A stretch of 64,000 bases of DNA from an uncultured Gammaproteobacteria bacterium (lineage in GTDB: Bacteria > Pseudomonadota > Gammaproteobacteria > HK1). The stretch spans positions 1,116,001-1,180,000 of the forward strand of contig OY282353.1 in assembly GCA_958295465.1 (NCBI GenBank), given 5' to 3'. Within the stretch, counting starts at the first letter, position 1; each line of letters begins with the position of its first letter. The translations under genes and the position numbers were made by a program. The notes under the pieces are model-generated. The model did not search any database. It was given only the letters and a program-made list of their open reading frames with translations, and had not been told where the DNA came from. This document shows, in pieces, positions 17,619 through 25,275 of this stretch.

Positions 17619-19420
17619 CGGCGCGAGTCTGCGAACGGGACGGGTGCGAGGTCGAGGTCACGGGACGGAGAACGCGGTGTTCCGAGCATCAAGCGGAGCA
17701 TCGTCGCGAGGCGCAACGCGAACGAATGCGGCAAACGCGCACAAGTGCGCACGCGGGTTTGTGCGCATCTAAGACAGTCTCTCCCGACGATGCGGACCGC
17801 GAGGCGAAGGCCCGCACGGCCCTGGAACGCGCCGACGACGTGCCCGATGACCTTCTCGATCTCATCAAGACCGATCCGGGCGCTCCGTTCGAGCACGCGG
17901 CGGCGCTCGCGAAGATGCGCGCCAAGGACTCGGCTGATTGGGCACGGGTCAAGCCGGCGCTCAAGGCGGCCGGCGTGCCCATCGGCGACCTTGAGCGGGC
18001 GATGGGCACGGGTGAGGGCGGCGACGGCAAGCCGGGGCGGCCCCTCGAATTCAAGGACCCGGAGCCGTGGCCGGAGCCGGTGGACGGCGCGACGCTGCTC
18101 GATGATCTGGTGACGCTGCTCAAACACTACGTGAGCCTGCCCAACGGCGGCGCGTCAGCGGTGGCGTTGTGGGCGCTGTACACGTGGTGTTTCCGCGCCT
18201 TCCCCGTTTCGCCGTACTTGATGGTCACGGCCCCGGAGCGCGGGGCCGGGAAATCGCGCGTCACCGAGCTGCTGTCCTACATGGTCCAGCGACCGAAGCC
18301 GGTCAGTGACGCGAGCGTGGCGGCCCTCTTCCGCCAAATCGAGAGCGACGGTCCGACGCTGCTGTTCGACGAAGCCCAAGCCTTCCTGAACCGGCGCCCG
18401 GACGATCCGACCGGCGGAATCCTGCGCGCCGGATTCACCCGTCGCCTTGCCAATGTCGATCGGATGGTTGGCGAGGGAGCCTCCCTGGAGGTGAGAAGTT
18501 TCTCGACGTTCTGCCCGAAGGCCATGAACGGCCGCAAGCTCACGAAGAGCGACGAGATGCTCACGGATCGGTCCGTTGTGTTGCCAATGACCCGCGCGAC
18601 TCGCGCCTATCCCCACCTGCGGGCGGATCGCGATCCGGTCGGCGAAGACATCCGGCGCCGGTGCGCACGCTGGCGCGACGACCATCAATCGGAGTTGCGC
18701 GAGGCGGACCCCGACGTTGGCGCCCGCATCAACCGCCTCGCCGACATCTGGCGGCCCCTGTTCGCGATCGCCGACGCGGCGGGCGGCGAGTGGCCGAAGA
18801 AGGCGCGGGCTGCCGCGGATGCGCTCGCGGCCGTCGCCGGGACCTTCGACAGCAAGGAAACGCTCGGGACGATGCTGCTCGCCGACGTGCGGGCGGTGTT
18901 CGAGGCGAAGGGCAACCCGAAGCGCATCAAGTCCGATGATCTCGACAAGGCGTTGCGCGCCCTGCCCGAACGGCCCTGGGAGTCCATGCCGAAGACCGGC
19001 AAGGCAATCACGAGTGAAGCACGCGGGCGGATGCTGAGGGACTACGGGGTGAAAACGAAAACGCTCCGGTTCGATGATGGCAGGGACGTGAAGGGCTACC
19101 TGCGCGCGGCGTTCGAGGGCGCTTGGAGCTCTTGGCTTTCCGAAGGTGGTGGCAATCAACCCGTTGACCCGTTGACGTGCCTTGAAACAAGGGGTTCCGG
19201 CGATCCTCAACCCGTTGACGGTGATCGAGGTGTCAACGGGTCGGAGAGCGCGGAAACCCCTGCAAAACAAGGGGTGTCAACGGGTCAACGGGTTGGAAAC
19301 CGGGGTTCCCGGAGAGAAGGCGCCCCGGAACAGTCCAGCAATCCGCCCAAACTGCCCTCGCAACCGCCCGGCGAGCCGACCGCGGGCGATGCGTACCGGA
19401 GGCGCAGTGATGGCGAGTAG
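17615..19420 (+). CDS. DUF3631 family replication-associated ATPase
   Basis: A 601-residue protein. Residues 1-60 hold a zinc-knuckle-like CERDGCEVEV...RCSEH. The DUF3631 core (about 160-480) contains a P-loop-like APERGAGKSRVTELL and a Walker-B-like LLFDEAQAFL, with MNGRKLTKSDEMLTDRSVVL. Such proteins replace or assist the helicase beside element primases (family knowledge). The last 110 residues are low-complexity and are encoded by DNA full of CAACCCGTTGAC-type repeats, a possible replication origin. The start overlaps the primase stop by four bases. Confidence 0.82.
   Translation: MTARVCERDGCEVEVTGRRTRCSEHQAEHRREAQRERMRQTRTSAHAGLCASKTVSPDDADREAKARTALERADDVPDDLLDLIKTDPGAPFEHAAALAKMRAKDSADWARVKPALKAAGVPIGDLERAMGTGEGGDGKPGRPLEFKDPEPWPEPVDGATLLDDLVTLLKHYVSLPNGGASAVALWALYTWCFRAFPVSPYLMVTAPERGAGKSRVTELLSYMVQRPKPVSDASVAALFRQIESDGPTLLFDEAQAFLNRRPDDPTGGILRAGFTRRLANVDRMVGEGASLEVRSFSTFCPKAMNGRKLTKSDEMLTDRSVVLPMTRATRAYPHLRADRDPVGEDIRRRCARWRDDHQSELREADPDVGARINRLADIWRPLFAIADAAGGEWPKKARAAADALAAVAGTFDSKETLGTMLLADVRAVFEAKGNPKRIKSDDLDKALRALPERPWESMPKTGKAITSEARGRMLRDYGVKTKTLRFDDGRDVKGYLRAAFEGAWSSWLSEGGGNQPVDPLTCLETRGSGDPQPVDGDRGVNGSESAETPAKQGVSTGQRVGNRGSRREGAPEQSSNPPKLPSQPPGEPTAGDAYRRRSDGE
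17746..17767 (+). repeat. 22-bp TGCGCA dyad, copy 1
   Basis: TGCGCAC-N8-GTGCGCA lies inside the 5' part of the DUF3631 gene and is matched at 21 of 22 positions by 19532-19553 in the gene at 19410. Both encode a similar peptide (AHAGLCA and AHADLCA). It could be a binding site or a shared exchange tract. Confidence 0.55.
19157..19295. repeat. iteron-like CAACCCGTTGAC array (candidate origin)
   Basis: CAACCCGTTGACCCGTTGAC at 19157-19176 is perfectly inverted at 19276-19295. Further copies of the half-motif lie at 19208-19219 (same orientation) and 19232-19241 (inverted). Six GTTGAC/GTCAAC cores thus occur within 139 bases inside the 3' end of the DUF3631 gene. Clustered short repeats beside replication genes are typical of Rep or primase binding sites in satellite elements. 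Confidence 0.65.
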
Positions 19421-20057
19421 ACGCTACAAATACAGGCATCGAAGCCTTCCGGCGCCGGGTGAGGTCCGGGCCGTGCTCGACGGCTACGCGGCGCTGACGG
19501 GTGCTCGAAGTGCGCACACGACGGGCGCAAATGCGCACGCGGATTTGTGCGCACTTCCCGCGGTGGCCCGGCTGTGGGAGGCCGCGACATGCGCCGACAT
19601 GACCCTGGCCCGCGTCTACCTGAGCCGCCGCGGGTGCTGGCCCGGTCGGCATGTTCGCGCGCCCCTGCCTGAGTCCGTTCGGTGGCTCGCCCGTGAAGCC
19701 GCCCCTGAGAGTGATTCCGCGGCGCGGTGGCATGGACTCCCGCCCGGAGCGGCCGGCGCCGTGGTGTTCGCCTGGCGGCGCCCGCTGCGGGGCTTCGAGC
19801 GGATCGGGGCGATGTCCATCGAGCGGAAAGACGATCCGCTCGTCGCGGTGACCCTCGTTGCACTCGACGCGCGCGGCTTCCCGTCACCGGAGGCTCGATC
19901 GACAGTCGGGCCGATCGGCGGGGCGGTGTTCCGGGCCGGGCACCTGCGCGATGTGGGCGCGGTGACGGTCCAGGCGGACGATGAAGGGCAGCTTCACGCT
20001 GCGGACGGTTGGTTGGAGACCCCGTGGCTTGAAGTCTTGGGAGGGACGGAGCGATGA
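19410..20057 (+). CDS. hypothetical protein, primase-domain-like
   Basis: A 215-residue protein whose start overlaps the DUF3631 stop and has GGAGG eleven bases upstream. The region ADMTLARVYLSRRGCWPG, with GAVVFAWRRP and DARGFPSPEARS, recalls the N-terminal accessory domain of Toprim primases (YLxxRG...), but the Toprim catalytic motifs are absent. The 22-bp TGCGCA dyad shared with the DUF3631 gene falls near residue 45. It may be a degenerate or non-catalytic primase companion. Confidence 0.55.
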   Translation: MASRRYKYRHRSLPAPGEVRAVLDGYAALTGARSAHTTGANAHADLCALPAVARLWEAATCADMTLARVYLSRRGCWPGRHVRAPLPESVRWLAREAAPESDSAARWHGLPPGAAGAVVFAWRRPLRGFERIGAMSIERKDDPLVAVTLVALDARGFPSPEARSTVGPIGGAVFRAGHLRDVGAVTVQADDEGQLHAADGWLETPWLEVLGGTER

Positions 20058-20467
20058 GGAACAACGGACAGGCGGTAGAGGTCCCGGCCTGCCAGTCGGA
20101 ACGCAACGAGGCGTTCACCCGCGCGGTGCGGGCCGGGGACGCGAAGACCGCGGCGGCCCTGGTACGGGCGGAGCCGCCGGAGGATGCGACGGAGGCCGAA
20201 CGCGAGCGCTGGCGCAAGCGGCGCCGGCTCGCCAGTGAGACATGGCCAGAATCACTCCCATCGGGGGTCTTGCCGGACGCCTCGGACCCTCTCCCGTGTC
20301 CCGCGCGCCATTGCGCACTGCGGTGCCCCGGTGCTCGTGCCCATCCTCGCATCGATTCCGGCCCGTCCATCCGCTCGCGTGTCTTGAACTATCTTTCTAC
20401 CTTTCTACGGCGCAGACTCCTAGGGGTTCTCATGTGGCGAGAGGAAGCAGTGGGGGAAGCTGGCTGA
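20054..20467 (+). CDS. hypothetical protein, probably truncated by an insertion
   Basis: A 137-residue reading frame beginning with a 4-base overlap. The first 60 residues are charged and helical (AVRAGDAKTAAALVRAEPP, then TEAERERWRKRRRL). The rest loses coding character and crosses near 20395 into clearly less GC-rich DNA. The natural 3' end was probably removed by the insert. No family recognised. Confidence 0.4.
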   Translation: MRNNGQAVEVPACQSERNEAFTRAVRAGDAKTAAALVRAEPPEDATEAERERWRKRRRLASETWPESLPSGVLPDASDPLPCPARHCALRCPGARAHPRIDSGPSIRSRVLNYLSTFLRRRLLGVLMWREEAVGEAG

Positions 20468-20486
20468 GGCGTATGAAGCGCACAAG

Positions 20487-20639
20487 ATGGAGGAGCTCCA
20501 GAGGGTCCCGCAAGGGACGGACGACAGAATAAGAAAAGCGCTGGATGCCGCGGCAGCCTATGCACTGGGGGTGGGGGCGAAGACGATCGGCAAATGGAGG
20601 AAAGCACTGGCAGAAGAACCCAGTGTACAAGGAGGCTGA
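20487..20639 (+). CDS. small helix-turn-helix-like protein in foreign insert
   Basis: A 50-residue frame, MEELQRVPQGTDDRIRKAL then AAAYALGVGAKTIGKWRKAL, ending EEPSVQGG. The second half looks like a helix-turn-helix (AAAYALGVGAKTIGKWRK). The open frame continues upstream without another ATG to a TAG near 20424, so the protein may be a remnant of a larger one. It precedes the membrane protein by 27 bases, with AAGGAGG overlapping its own end. Confidence 0.4.
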   Translation: MEELQRVPQGTDDRIRKALDAAAAYALGVGAKTIGKWRKALAEEPSVQGG

Positions 20640-20666
20640 AACGGAGGGCAGACCAAGGAAGACAAC

Positions 20667-20957
20667 ATGCCAGAAACTGACGGGAAGAAAGAAGTACGTA
20701 CGGTAGCCAAAGCAACCATCGGGGTAGCAGTGGGAGTAGGCGCGTATGGGTGGCTACTAACAGACTTTGAATGTGCGGTGGTAGTGGGAGTGTTAGGTGC
20801 AATAGGCACGATATGGTTCGGCCTTGTGGCACAAGCCTACAATAGGTGGACTTGGCTGCCGAATGCTGCAGTACACATAGTCTGTTGGGGCGGGATAATC
20901 GTACTGGCAATGAACGGGACGAACTGGTTGCCAGTAAGGGAAGACATCTGTTGGTAA
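20667..20957 (+). CDS. small membrane protein in foreign insert
   Basis: A 96-residue protein with a short hydrophilic start (MPETDGKKEVRTVAK) and three likely membrane helices: ATIGVAVGVGAYGWLL, CAVVVGVLGAIGTIWFGL and AAVHIVCWGGIIVLAM. Its composition is far less GC-biased than neighbours. The 50-residue helix-turn-helix frame lies just before it and a hairpin just after, so the pair looks like a transferred cassette. Function unknown; a holin-like or toxin-like role is only a possibility. Confidence 0.5.
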   Translation: MPETDGKKEVRTVAKATIGVAVGVGAYGWLLTDFECAVVVGVLGAIGTIWFGLVAQAYNRWTWLPNAAVHIVCWGGIIVLAMNGTNWLPVREDICW

Positions 20958-21018
20958 GGTAAAGGGGAGTGAGTGGCGGTGAGACAGAGGGATTAGGAAT
21001 TTCCCTTAACCGCCATGA

Positions 21019-21057
21019 GGTAGGGGAAAGCGGGGTACAGCACCCGCTTCCCCTACC
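21019..21057. terminator. hairpin at the right end of the foreign insert
   Basis: GGTAGGGGAAAGCGGG pairs with CCCGCTTCCCCTACC, one A being bulged, around a short loop. It follows the small membrane protein gene by about 60 bases and coincides with the return to high-GC DNA. No T-tract follows, so it may be an element end rather than a classical terminator. Confidence 0.5.
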
Positions 21058-21109
21058 CCATCACTGCATCAATCCAACCTGCGCGGCGCGACATGTCTTC
21101 ATCCCATGA

Positions 21110-21340
21110 CGGTTCCAGCCGTTCGCCGATGGGGGGAGCGCCGGCTTCCCGGACCTGGTGATGGTGCGCTCGGGCCGGCTGCTGGCCGTCGAGTTCAAGC
21201 GGGAGTCCGCCAAGCCGACCGCGGCGCAACACGCTTGGCTCGCGGCGCTCGCGGTCGCGGGCGTCGAGGTCGACGTCTGGCGCCATCGAGCGCACCTTGC
21301 GCCGGCGTGCGGCATCCAACCCTCGCAATCTCGACGATAA
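21110..21340 (+). pseudogene. VRR-NUC domain nuclease, 5' end missing
   Basis: The open frame carries the second half of a VRR-NUC (PD-(D/E)XK) domain: GGSAGFPDLVMVR (with the catalytic Asp), LLAVEFKRE (ExK), then QHAWLAALAVAGVEVDVW. The expected N-terminal helix with its Glu is missing because an in-frame TGA at 21107-21109 and foreign DNA lie directly upstream. An internal ATG at 21158 would not include the catalytic Asp. VRR-NUC genes are common in phages and satellites. It is probably inactive as found. Confidence 0.7.
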
Positions 21341-21358
21341 CGAGCTCGCGGGCGGCCC

Positions 21359-22200
21359 GTGAGCAATCCATACCGCATCCCGGACCGTTCGCCGTGGCGG
21401 CACGTCGTCAACGTCTCCGGAGGGCGGTCGAGTGCCTACATGCTCGCGCAGATTCTCATGGCGCACGGCGGGCGGTTGCCGGCGAGAGTCGAGGCGGTCT
21501 TCGCCAACACGGGCAAGGAACGTCCCGAGACACTGGATTTCGTTCAGGCGCTCACTGCCCGATGGGCGTCCCGATTACCTGGTTGGAATTCGAGTACTCG
21601 GCGCACGGGAACCCGAAGACGCGGGCGAAGGTGGTGGACCGGGAGACTGCTTCACTCGACGGTGAACCGTTCAGTGCGCTACTCGATTCCGGCTCATGGC
21701 TGCCGTCCATGACGGCGCGGATCTGCACCGCGGAACTGAAGGTAGCCACCATCGACCGGCACTTGTGGCAAACCCGGAAGCTGACCCGGCACCAGACTCG
21801 CAAGTTGATCGGCTTCCGGTTCGATGAGCCTGCCCGGTGGCGGCCCGCGGTCTACCAAGCCTGCGAGGTCGGCTATCCGATGGTCGAGGCTCGCGTCACC
21901 CGTGAAGACGTGGCGGCTTTCTGGCAGTCGCAACCCTTCGACCTGGGCATAGCTTCGGAGCGGGGAAACTGCGACTGCTGCTATCTCAAGGCGAGGCCGA
22001 ACCTGCTCGCCACCATCCGCGATGAGCCGGAGCGGGCGCAGTGGTGGATCGAGGCCGAACGCCGGCGCGGGCGCACGTTCCAGATCGGGGAGTCGTTCGC
22101 GCAACTCCGGGATGCTGCCTTGGCGCCGGACGATGCCGGCGAGATAAGCGCCGGCGACGTGGACGGCGGCGAGGCGCTGCCGTGCTTCTGCACGGACTGA
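21359..22200 (+). pseudogene. PAPS-reductase-like (adenine nucleotide alpha hydrolase) protein, single frameshift
   Basis: The GTG-started frame gives WRHVVNVSGGRSSAYMLAQ (PP-loop, SGGxSS) and VEAVFANTGKERPETLDFV. After ALTARW near 21556 the homology jumps to another frame: GVPITWLEFEY ... RICTAELKVATIDRHL ... CDCCYLKARPNLL, ending 22200. Loss of one G from a G run at 21556-21559 explains the break. The intact form would be a phage-type PAPS reductase/PP-loop ATPase of about 280 residues. It may be a true mutation or an assembly error, since the rest is well preserved. Confidence 0.75.
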
Positions 22201-22213
22201 GGGGGGCGCACTG

Positions 22214-22429
22214 GTGAAGCTCACAAGCCACGGCACGGGCGGGGCACGCCGGCGGATGCGCTGGCACTGCCGGGAGCATCGTCCGCTCGTCTACCGCGGG
22301 CGGTACGGCGAGGACCTGGTTTTCGAGGTTCATGGCGACGACGGCCGTACCTACGTCGTCAGTCTGGCAGTCGGCGACGTGGCGGCGGTGGTGCAGGCGG
22401 TCCCGGCCCGCGGGGTGACGCGATCCTGA
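22214..22429 (+). CDS. small hypothetical protein
   Basis: A 71-residue frame with GTG start and GAGGGGGG shortly upstream. It contains MRWHCREHRPLVYRGRYGED then VHGDDGRTYVVSLAVGDVAAVV, which reads like a small beta-rich fold. It follows the PAPS-reductase-like gene by 13 bases. No family recognised. Confidence 0.45.
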   Translation: MKLTSHGTGGARRRMRWHCREHRPLVYRGRYGEDLVFEVHGDDGRTYVVSLAVGDVAAVVQAVPARGVTRS

Positions 22430-22446
22430 CAGCTCGCGGGCGGCGG

Positions 22447-22986
22447 TCACCAAGCCAACGGCTGCAACACGTCCGCGCCGGGATGCACGGCGGCGTACTC
22501 CTCCGGCTTGCGCGGCCCTCGTGGGTGCCACGTCCGGCGCTGTGCGCTCCACCAGGCGCGCAACAATGCCTCGCCGTGCGGAAGCCGAAGGCGCGTCCAC
22601 TTCCCCGCGGCCACGTGCCATACGTATCCCGACTCCAACCCGAACCGCTCGAACTGCCGGTACGAGAATCCCCGCCCCACCAGGCAACCCACCAACTCCC
22701 GCCACGACTGCCGATAGCGGCGATGGTCATACAACCCCGGCTCCAACGTCTCCTCGCCCCTGTAGAGCACGTGATCTCCGCAGTCGGCGACGGCGCGGGC
22801 GATGGCGTGTTCCGGGTGCCTTCTGCTGCCGAACTGATACCCCTCGATGGTGCGGCGGTTGACTCCGACCGCGGCCGCAACCTTCGATGACGGGGCGAAT
22901 GCGCAAGCGTCGAGGCACGTCCGCCACGTGTACATCGGCTTGTGGAGCTCGGCGGAAAGCAGCATGGCGAAGCGAACAAGCCTCAA
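22447..22986 (-). CDS. putative helix-turn-helix protein of the element
   Basis: A 179-residue minus-strand protein, opposite to the replication genes. Residues about 30-62 (KVAAAVGVNRRTIEGYQFGS) look like a helix-turn-helix, and FSYRQFERFGLESGYVWHV near 120 may be a second. It stands where satellites and prophages place a repressor transcribed divergently from right-hand genes, across a 233-bp spacer with an inverted repeat. A repressor role is inference. The alternative start MLLSAELHKP lies seven codons in. Confidence 0.5.
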   Translation of the reverse strand: MRLVRFAMLLSAELHKPMYTWRTCLDACAFAPSSKVAAAVGVNRRTIEGYQFGSRRHPEHAIARAVADCGDHVLYRGEETLEPGLYDHRRYRQSWRELVGCLVGRGFSYRQFERFGLESGYVWHVAAGKWTRLRLPHGEALLRAWWSAQRRTWHPRGPRKPEEYAAVHPGADVLQPLAW

Positions 22987-23136
22987 CGGGCTGGAAATCG
23001 TAGCTTATCCGCGTCCTGGAGCTACGAATCAAGGGGTTTGCGCGCGTTTCCGGGACTCGACCGCGCGGCGGAAAAAAACGTCGCAGCTTCCTGCAGGGTG
23101 ATCCCCGTGGCACTCCGCACACGCGGGCGTCAGCCA

Positions 23137-23203
23137 GTGTAATCGGGGCGGTCGCGGGTGCAATCATGGCGAAGATGGTGTAACCGGGTGTTCCCGATTA
23201 CAC
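23137..23203. promoter_or_regulatory. inverted repeat GTGTAATCGGG, candidate operator
   Basis: GTGTAATCGGG at 23137-23147 is perfectly inverted as CCCGATTACAC at 23193-23203, with a related GTGTAACCGGG at 23179-23189 between them. The block lies 17 bases before the gene at 23220 and in the divergent spacer of the putative helix-turn-helix protein, a natural place for regulator binding. Confidence 0.5.
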
Positions 23204-23219
23204 GACGGAGGCGAACATC

Positions 23220-23681
23220 ATGACGAAGCCGGACGGTTCCCCGGTCGAACACGCGCGGACCTGGTTGCTGTCGGTGCTCGACGGCGGCGGATGGGCGGAG
23301 GCAGAGGCCATCGAGGCGGCGCGCGAAGCCGCCGGCGTGTCCGCCCGGGCGCTCACGACGGCCCGCGGGCGGCTGGTGCAGGATGGCCGTATCGAGAAGC
23401 ACAAGGCCGGTCGCGGCGCGTGGCGCTACCGCTTGGCGGAGCGGGTTCCGGAGTCCGGGCCGGCCCCGGAGTCCCTGGCCCCGGAGCCCGGTCCCGGGCT
23501 GGTCACCGTCCCGGCGCGGTTCGCGGCGACGGCGCGCTTCCTGGCCGATCCGGCGATGGCGGCGCCGGAGCTTCACCAAATGCGGGTAGGGGTGGCGCTG
23601 GAGAAGCTGGCGAAGGATTGCGGCTACACGCTCGAATCGTACTGCCTGGCTCCATCGGCGGAGGCACTGGAAGCGCCCTGA
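23220..23681 (+). CDS. hypothetical winged-helix protein
   Basis: A 153-residue protein. Residues 8-75 (ARTWLLSVLDGGGWAEAEAI, GVSARALTTARGRLVQDG, KAGRGAWRYRLAE) form a winged helix like the C-terminal domains attached to phage DnaB/AAA replication ATPases. The rest is Pro-rich, then helical. The ATPase part is absent, so this may be a free-standing DNA-binding remnant. A repeat of GTAGAGCCTC follows in the 3' spacer. Confidence 0.5.
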   Translation: MTKPDGSPVEHARTWLLSVLDGGGWAEAEAIEAAREAAGVSARALTTARGRLVQDGRIEKHKAGRGAWRYRLAERVPESGPAPESLAPEPGPGLVTVPARFAATARFLADPAMAAPELHQMRVGVALEKLAKDCGYTLESYCLAPSAEALEAP

Positions 23682-23798
23682 GCGGCCCGTAGAGCCTCGT
23701 GGCGGGCGAGCCTGCCCGAATCCCTGCCCGTGTGGGCCTGCCAGCCCTGGCGTAGCCTGTACGCGGCTCCGTAGAGCCTCACAGAAAGGGTTGCGACC

Positions 23799-24323
23799 AT
23801 GAAATCCAACCGTCCGCATCATCTGCGCGTGGTCGGGAAGATCCGCGTGGAGGGCGAGAGCCGAGTGGTGAAGTACGACGCCTCGATCCATCCGGGCATC
23901 ACCTACCGCCTGTTCCGGCAAGGGGCGGGGATTGCGCAGATCGCGGCGGCGATCGGAGTGACGCCGGAGGTCATGGAGGGCTGGCTCGAGACGCGCCCCG
24001 AGATGGAGGCGGCCCGTCTCCGGGCGCAAGCGAGGGACGGGGAGATCCTGGAGTCGCTGGAAGATCACGCCATCGGCGTGAAGGACCCGGAAACGGGGCG
24101 GTGGACGGGAGGCAACCCGACGCTGCTGAAGTATCTCGCCAAGTCGCGGCTCGGCATGACGGAGACGCCGAAGCCGGAGCCCGGCGACGACCTGGCGGGC
24201 AAGACGCCGGACGAGCTCCGGCGCGAGGCGACGGTGCTTATGCGGAAGCTGGAGAAGAATCGCGAGGCGCTTGGGCTGTCGGCGGCGGACGTGGAGTACG
24301 TGGATCAGGACCGGGATCGGTAG
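23799..24323 (+). CDS. phage terminase small subunit-like protein
   Basis: A 174-residue protein. Residues 27-75 hold a helix-turn-helix (YRLFRQGAGIAQIAAAIG, VTPEVMEGWLETRPEM), followed by the helical ARLRAQARDGEILESLEDHA and GNPTLLKYLAKSRLGM, which match the layout of phage small terminases that recognise pac/cos DNA. No large terminase or capsid gene is present in the element. Satellites such as PICIs use an orphan small terminase to redirect helper-phage packaging (family knowledge). The assignment rests on motif pattern. Confidence 0.55.
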   Translation: MKSNRPHHLRVVGKIRVEGESRVVKYDASIHPGITYRLFRQGAGIAQIAAAIGVTPEVMEGWLETRPEMEAARLRAQARDGEILESLEDHAIGVKDPETGRWTGGNPTLLKYLAKSRLGMTETPKPEPGDDLAGKTPDELRREATVLMRKLEKNREALGLSAADVEYVDQDRDR

Positions 24324-24580
24324 GCGCATCTACGCCTGCGCGAGAGCGTCGCGGCCCTGGAAATCGCGCGAGCCAGCTTGTGGGAGAGAGGTACCTGATA
24401 GAGACCCAAGCGCCGGCGATGCGCCGGCCCCCCCACCGGCCTGCGAATTGACCCCTACCCCCCCCGGTTTCCACCACGCTTCAAGGGCGCGGCGGCCGTC
24501 GATGTCGTCGGCAACGGCGGCCGGCATCGGCTCGACGTGCGGATGGTGCGCGCGAACGGCCGGCCCGGCCCGGTGGAAGG

Positions 24581-24841
24581 TCAAGCGGGGAGGAATCGAA
24601 GGGCGGTGAGGATGGCCACGATGGCGCCGCCCTGGATCCACAAGGCGCGGTAGAGGTCGGCCCGGAGGCCGGCGTTGTCGGCCTTGAGGTCGGCGATGGC
24701 GGTCGCGAGGTCGGCTTTCGTGGCGGCGCGTTCGTCGCCGTGGTTGATGGCCTTCGCGATGGCTTCGGCGTGCTGGCGCTCAATGCCGGCCGCTTCGAGG
24801 TCCTGGGCGGCGGTGAGGGTGTCGAAGGTGCTGGCGGTCAT
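24581..24841 (-). CDS. small coiled-coil membrane protein, array gene 5
   Basis: An 86-residue protein: an N-terminal TLTAAQDLEAAGIERQHAEA, a coiled coil ATKADLATAIADLKADNAGL, and a C-terminal membrane helix LWIQGGAIVAILTALRFL. The layout matches DUF1640/CCDC90-like proteins. It is the last of five consecutive minus-strand genes. Its first codons and upstream bases are nearly identical to those of array gene 3 (24987-25256), so the two are recent paralogues. Confidence 0.65.
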   Translation of the reverse strand: MTASTFDTLTAAQDLEAAGIERQHAEAIAKAINHGDERAATKADLATAIADLKADNAGLRADLYRALWIQGGAIVAILTALRFLPA

Positions 24842-24861
24842 GGCGCGGTCTCAAGCGCGGG

Positions 24862-24984
24862 TCAGATCAACCCGAACACGCGAAGGCCGATGACGAACAG
24901 GAACGCGGCAATCAAGCCGAGTGACCATCGGATGGTCCTGAGCTCGGCGCGAAGGTCGGCCCGGTAGGTGTCGAAGGTGCTCAT
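24862..24984 (-). CDS. 40-residue membrane peptide, array gene 4
   Basis: The frame encodes MSTFDTYRADLRAELRTIRW followed by a single hydrophobic helix SLGLIAAFLFVIGLRVFGLI. It shares the short (S/A)TFDT start and RAEL..IRW segment with array gene 3 but lacks the long helical N-terminus, so it looks like a minimised paralogue. It lies two bases from array gene 3 and 20 bases before gene 5. Confidence 0.5.
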   Translation of the reverse strand: MSTFDTYRADLRAELRTIRWSLGLIAAFLFVIGLRVFGLI

Positions 24985-24986
24985 GC

Positions 24987-25256
24987 TCAAAGCAGCTTGG
25001 CGGCGACGATTGCGAAGGTGGCGACGGTGATCGCCGATTGGATACCGACAACCCATCGGATCGTCCCGATCTCTGCGCGCACGTTGGCGAGCTCGGCGCG
25101 AAGCTCGGCAAGGTCCGCCTTCGTCGCCAGTTGTTCGCGGTCGGCGCTGACGGCTTCGCGCACCATCGTAACGGCGGCTTCGGTTTGGCTTTCGTCAAAG
25201 CCGGCATCGCGAAGGCGCTTCGCGGCGGTGAGGGTGTCGAAGGCGGCGGCGGTCAT
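24987..25256 (-). CDS. small coiled-coil membrane protein, array gene 3
   Basis: An 89-residue protein: TLTAAKRLRDAGFDESQTEA, coiled coil ATKADLAELRAELANVRAEI, then a membrane helix VVGIQSAITVATFAIVAAKL. The ATKADLxxLRAEL motif is typical of DUF1640-like proteins. The start region is almost the same at DNA level as in array gene 5. Confidence 0.65.
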   Translation of the reverse strand: MTAAAFDTLTAAKRLRDAGFDESQTEAAVTMVREAVSADREQLATKADLAELRAELANVRAEIGTIRWVVGIQSAITVATFAIVAAKLL

Positions 25257-25275
25257 GGCGTTCCCCGTGGAACGG

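Larger units (their letters stand above)
20395..21060 (+). other. lower-GC foreign insert within the integrative element
   Basis: From about 20395 the sequence becomes visibly AT-richer with different codon use, returning to the GC-rich background near 21060. It carries two small genes (20487-20639 and 20667-20957) and ends in a strong hairpin. The flanking genes are a frame of degraded character on the left and a VRR-NUC gene lacking its 5' end on the right. Boundaries are judged by eye. Confidence 0.55.

Noticed and set aside
24324..24580. Extension of the small-terminase-like protein into the following 80 bases
   Set aside because: HLRLRESVAALEIARASLWERGT is readable in another frame after the stop, but a frameshift could not be supported by a family match. 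The rest of the gap shows nothing.
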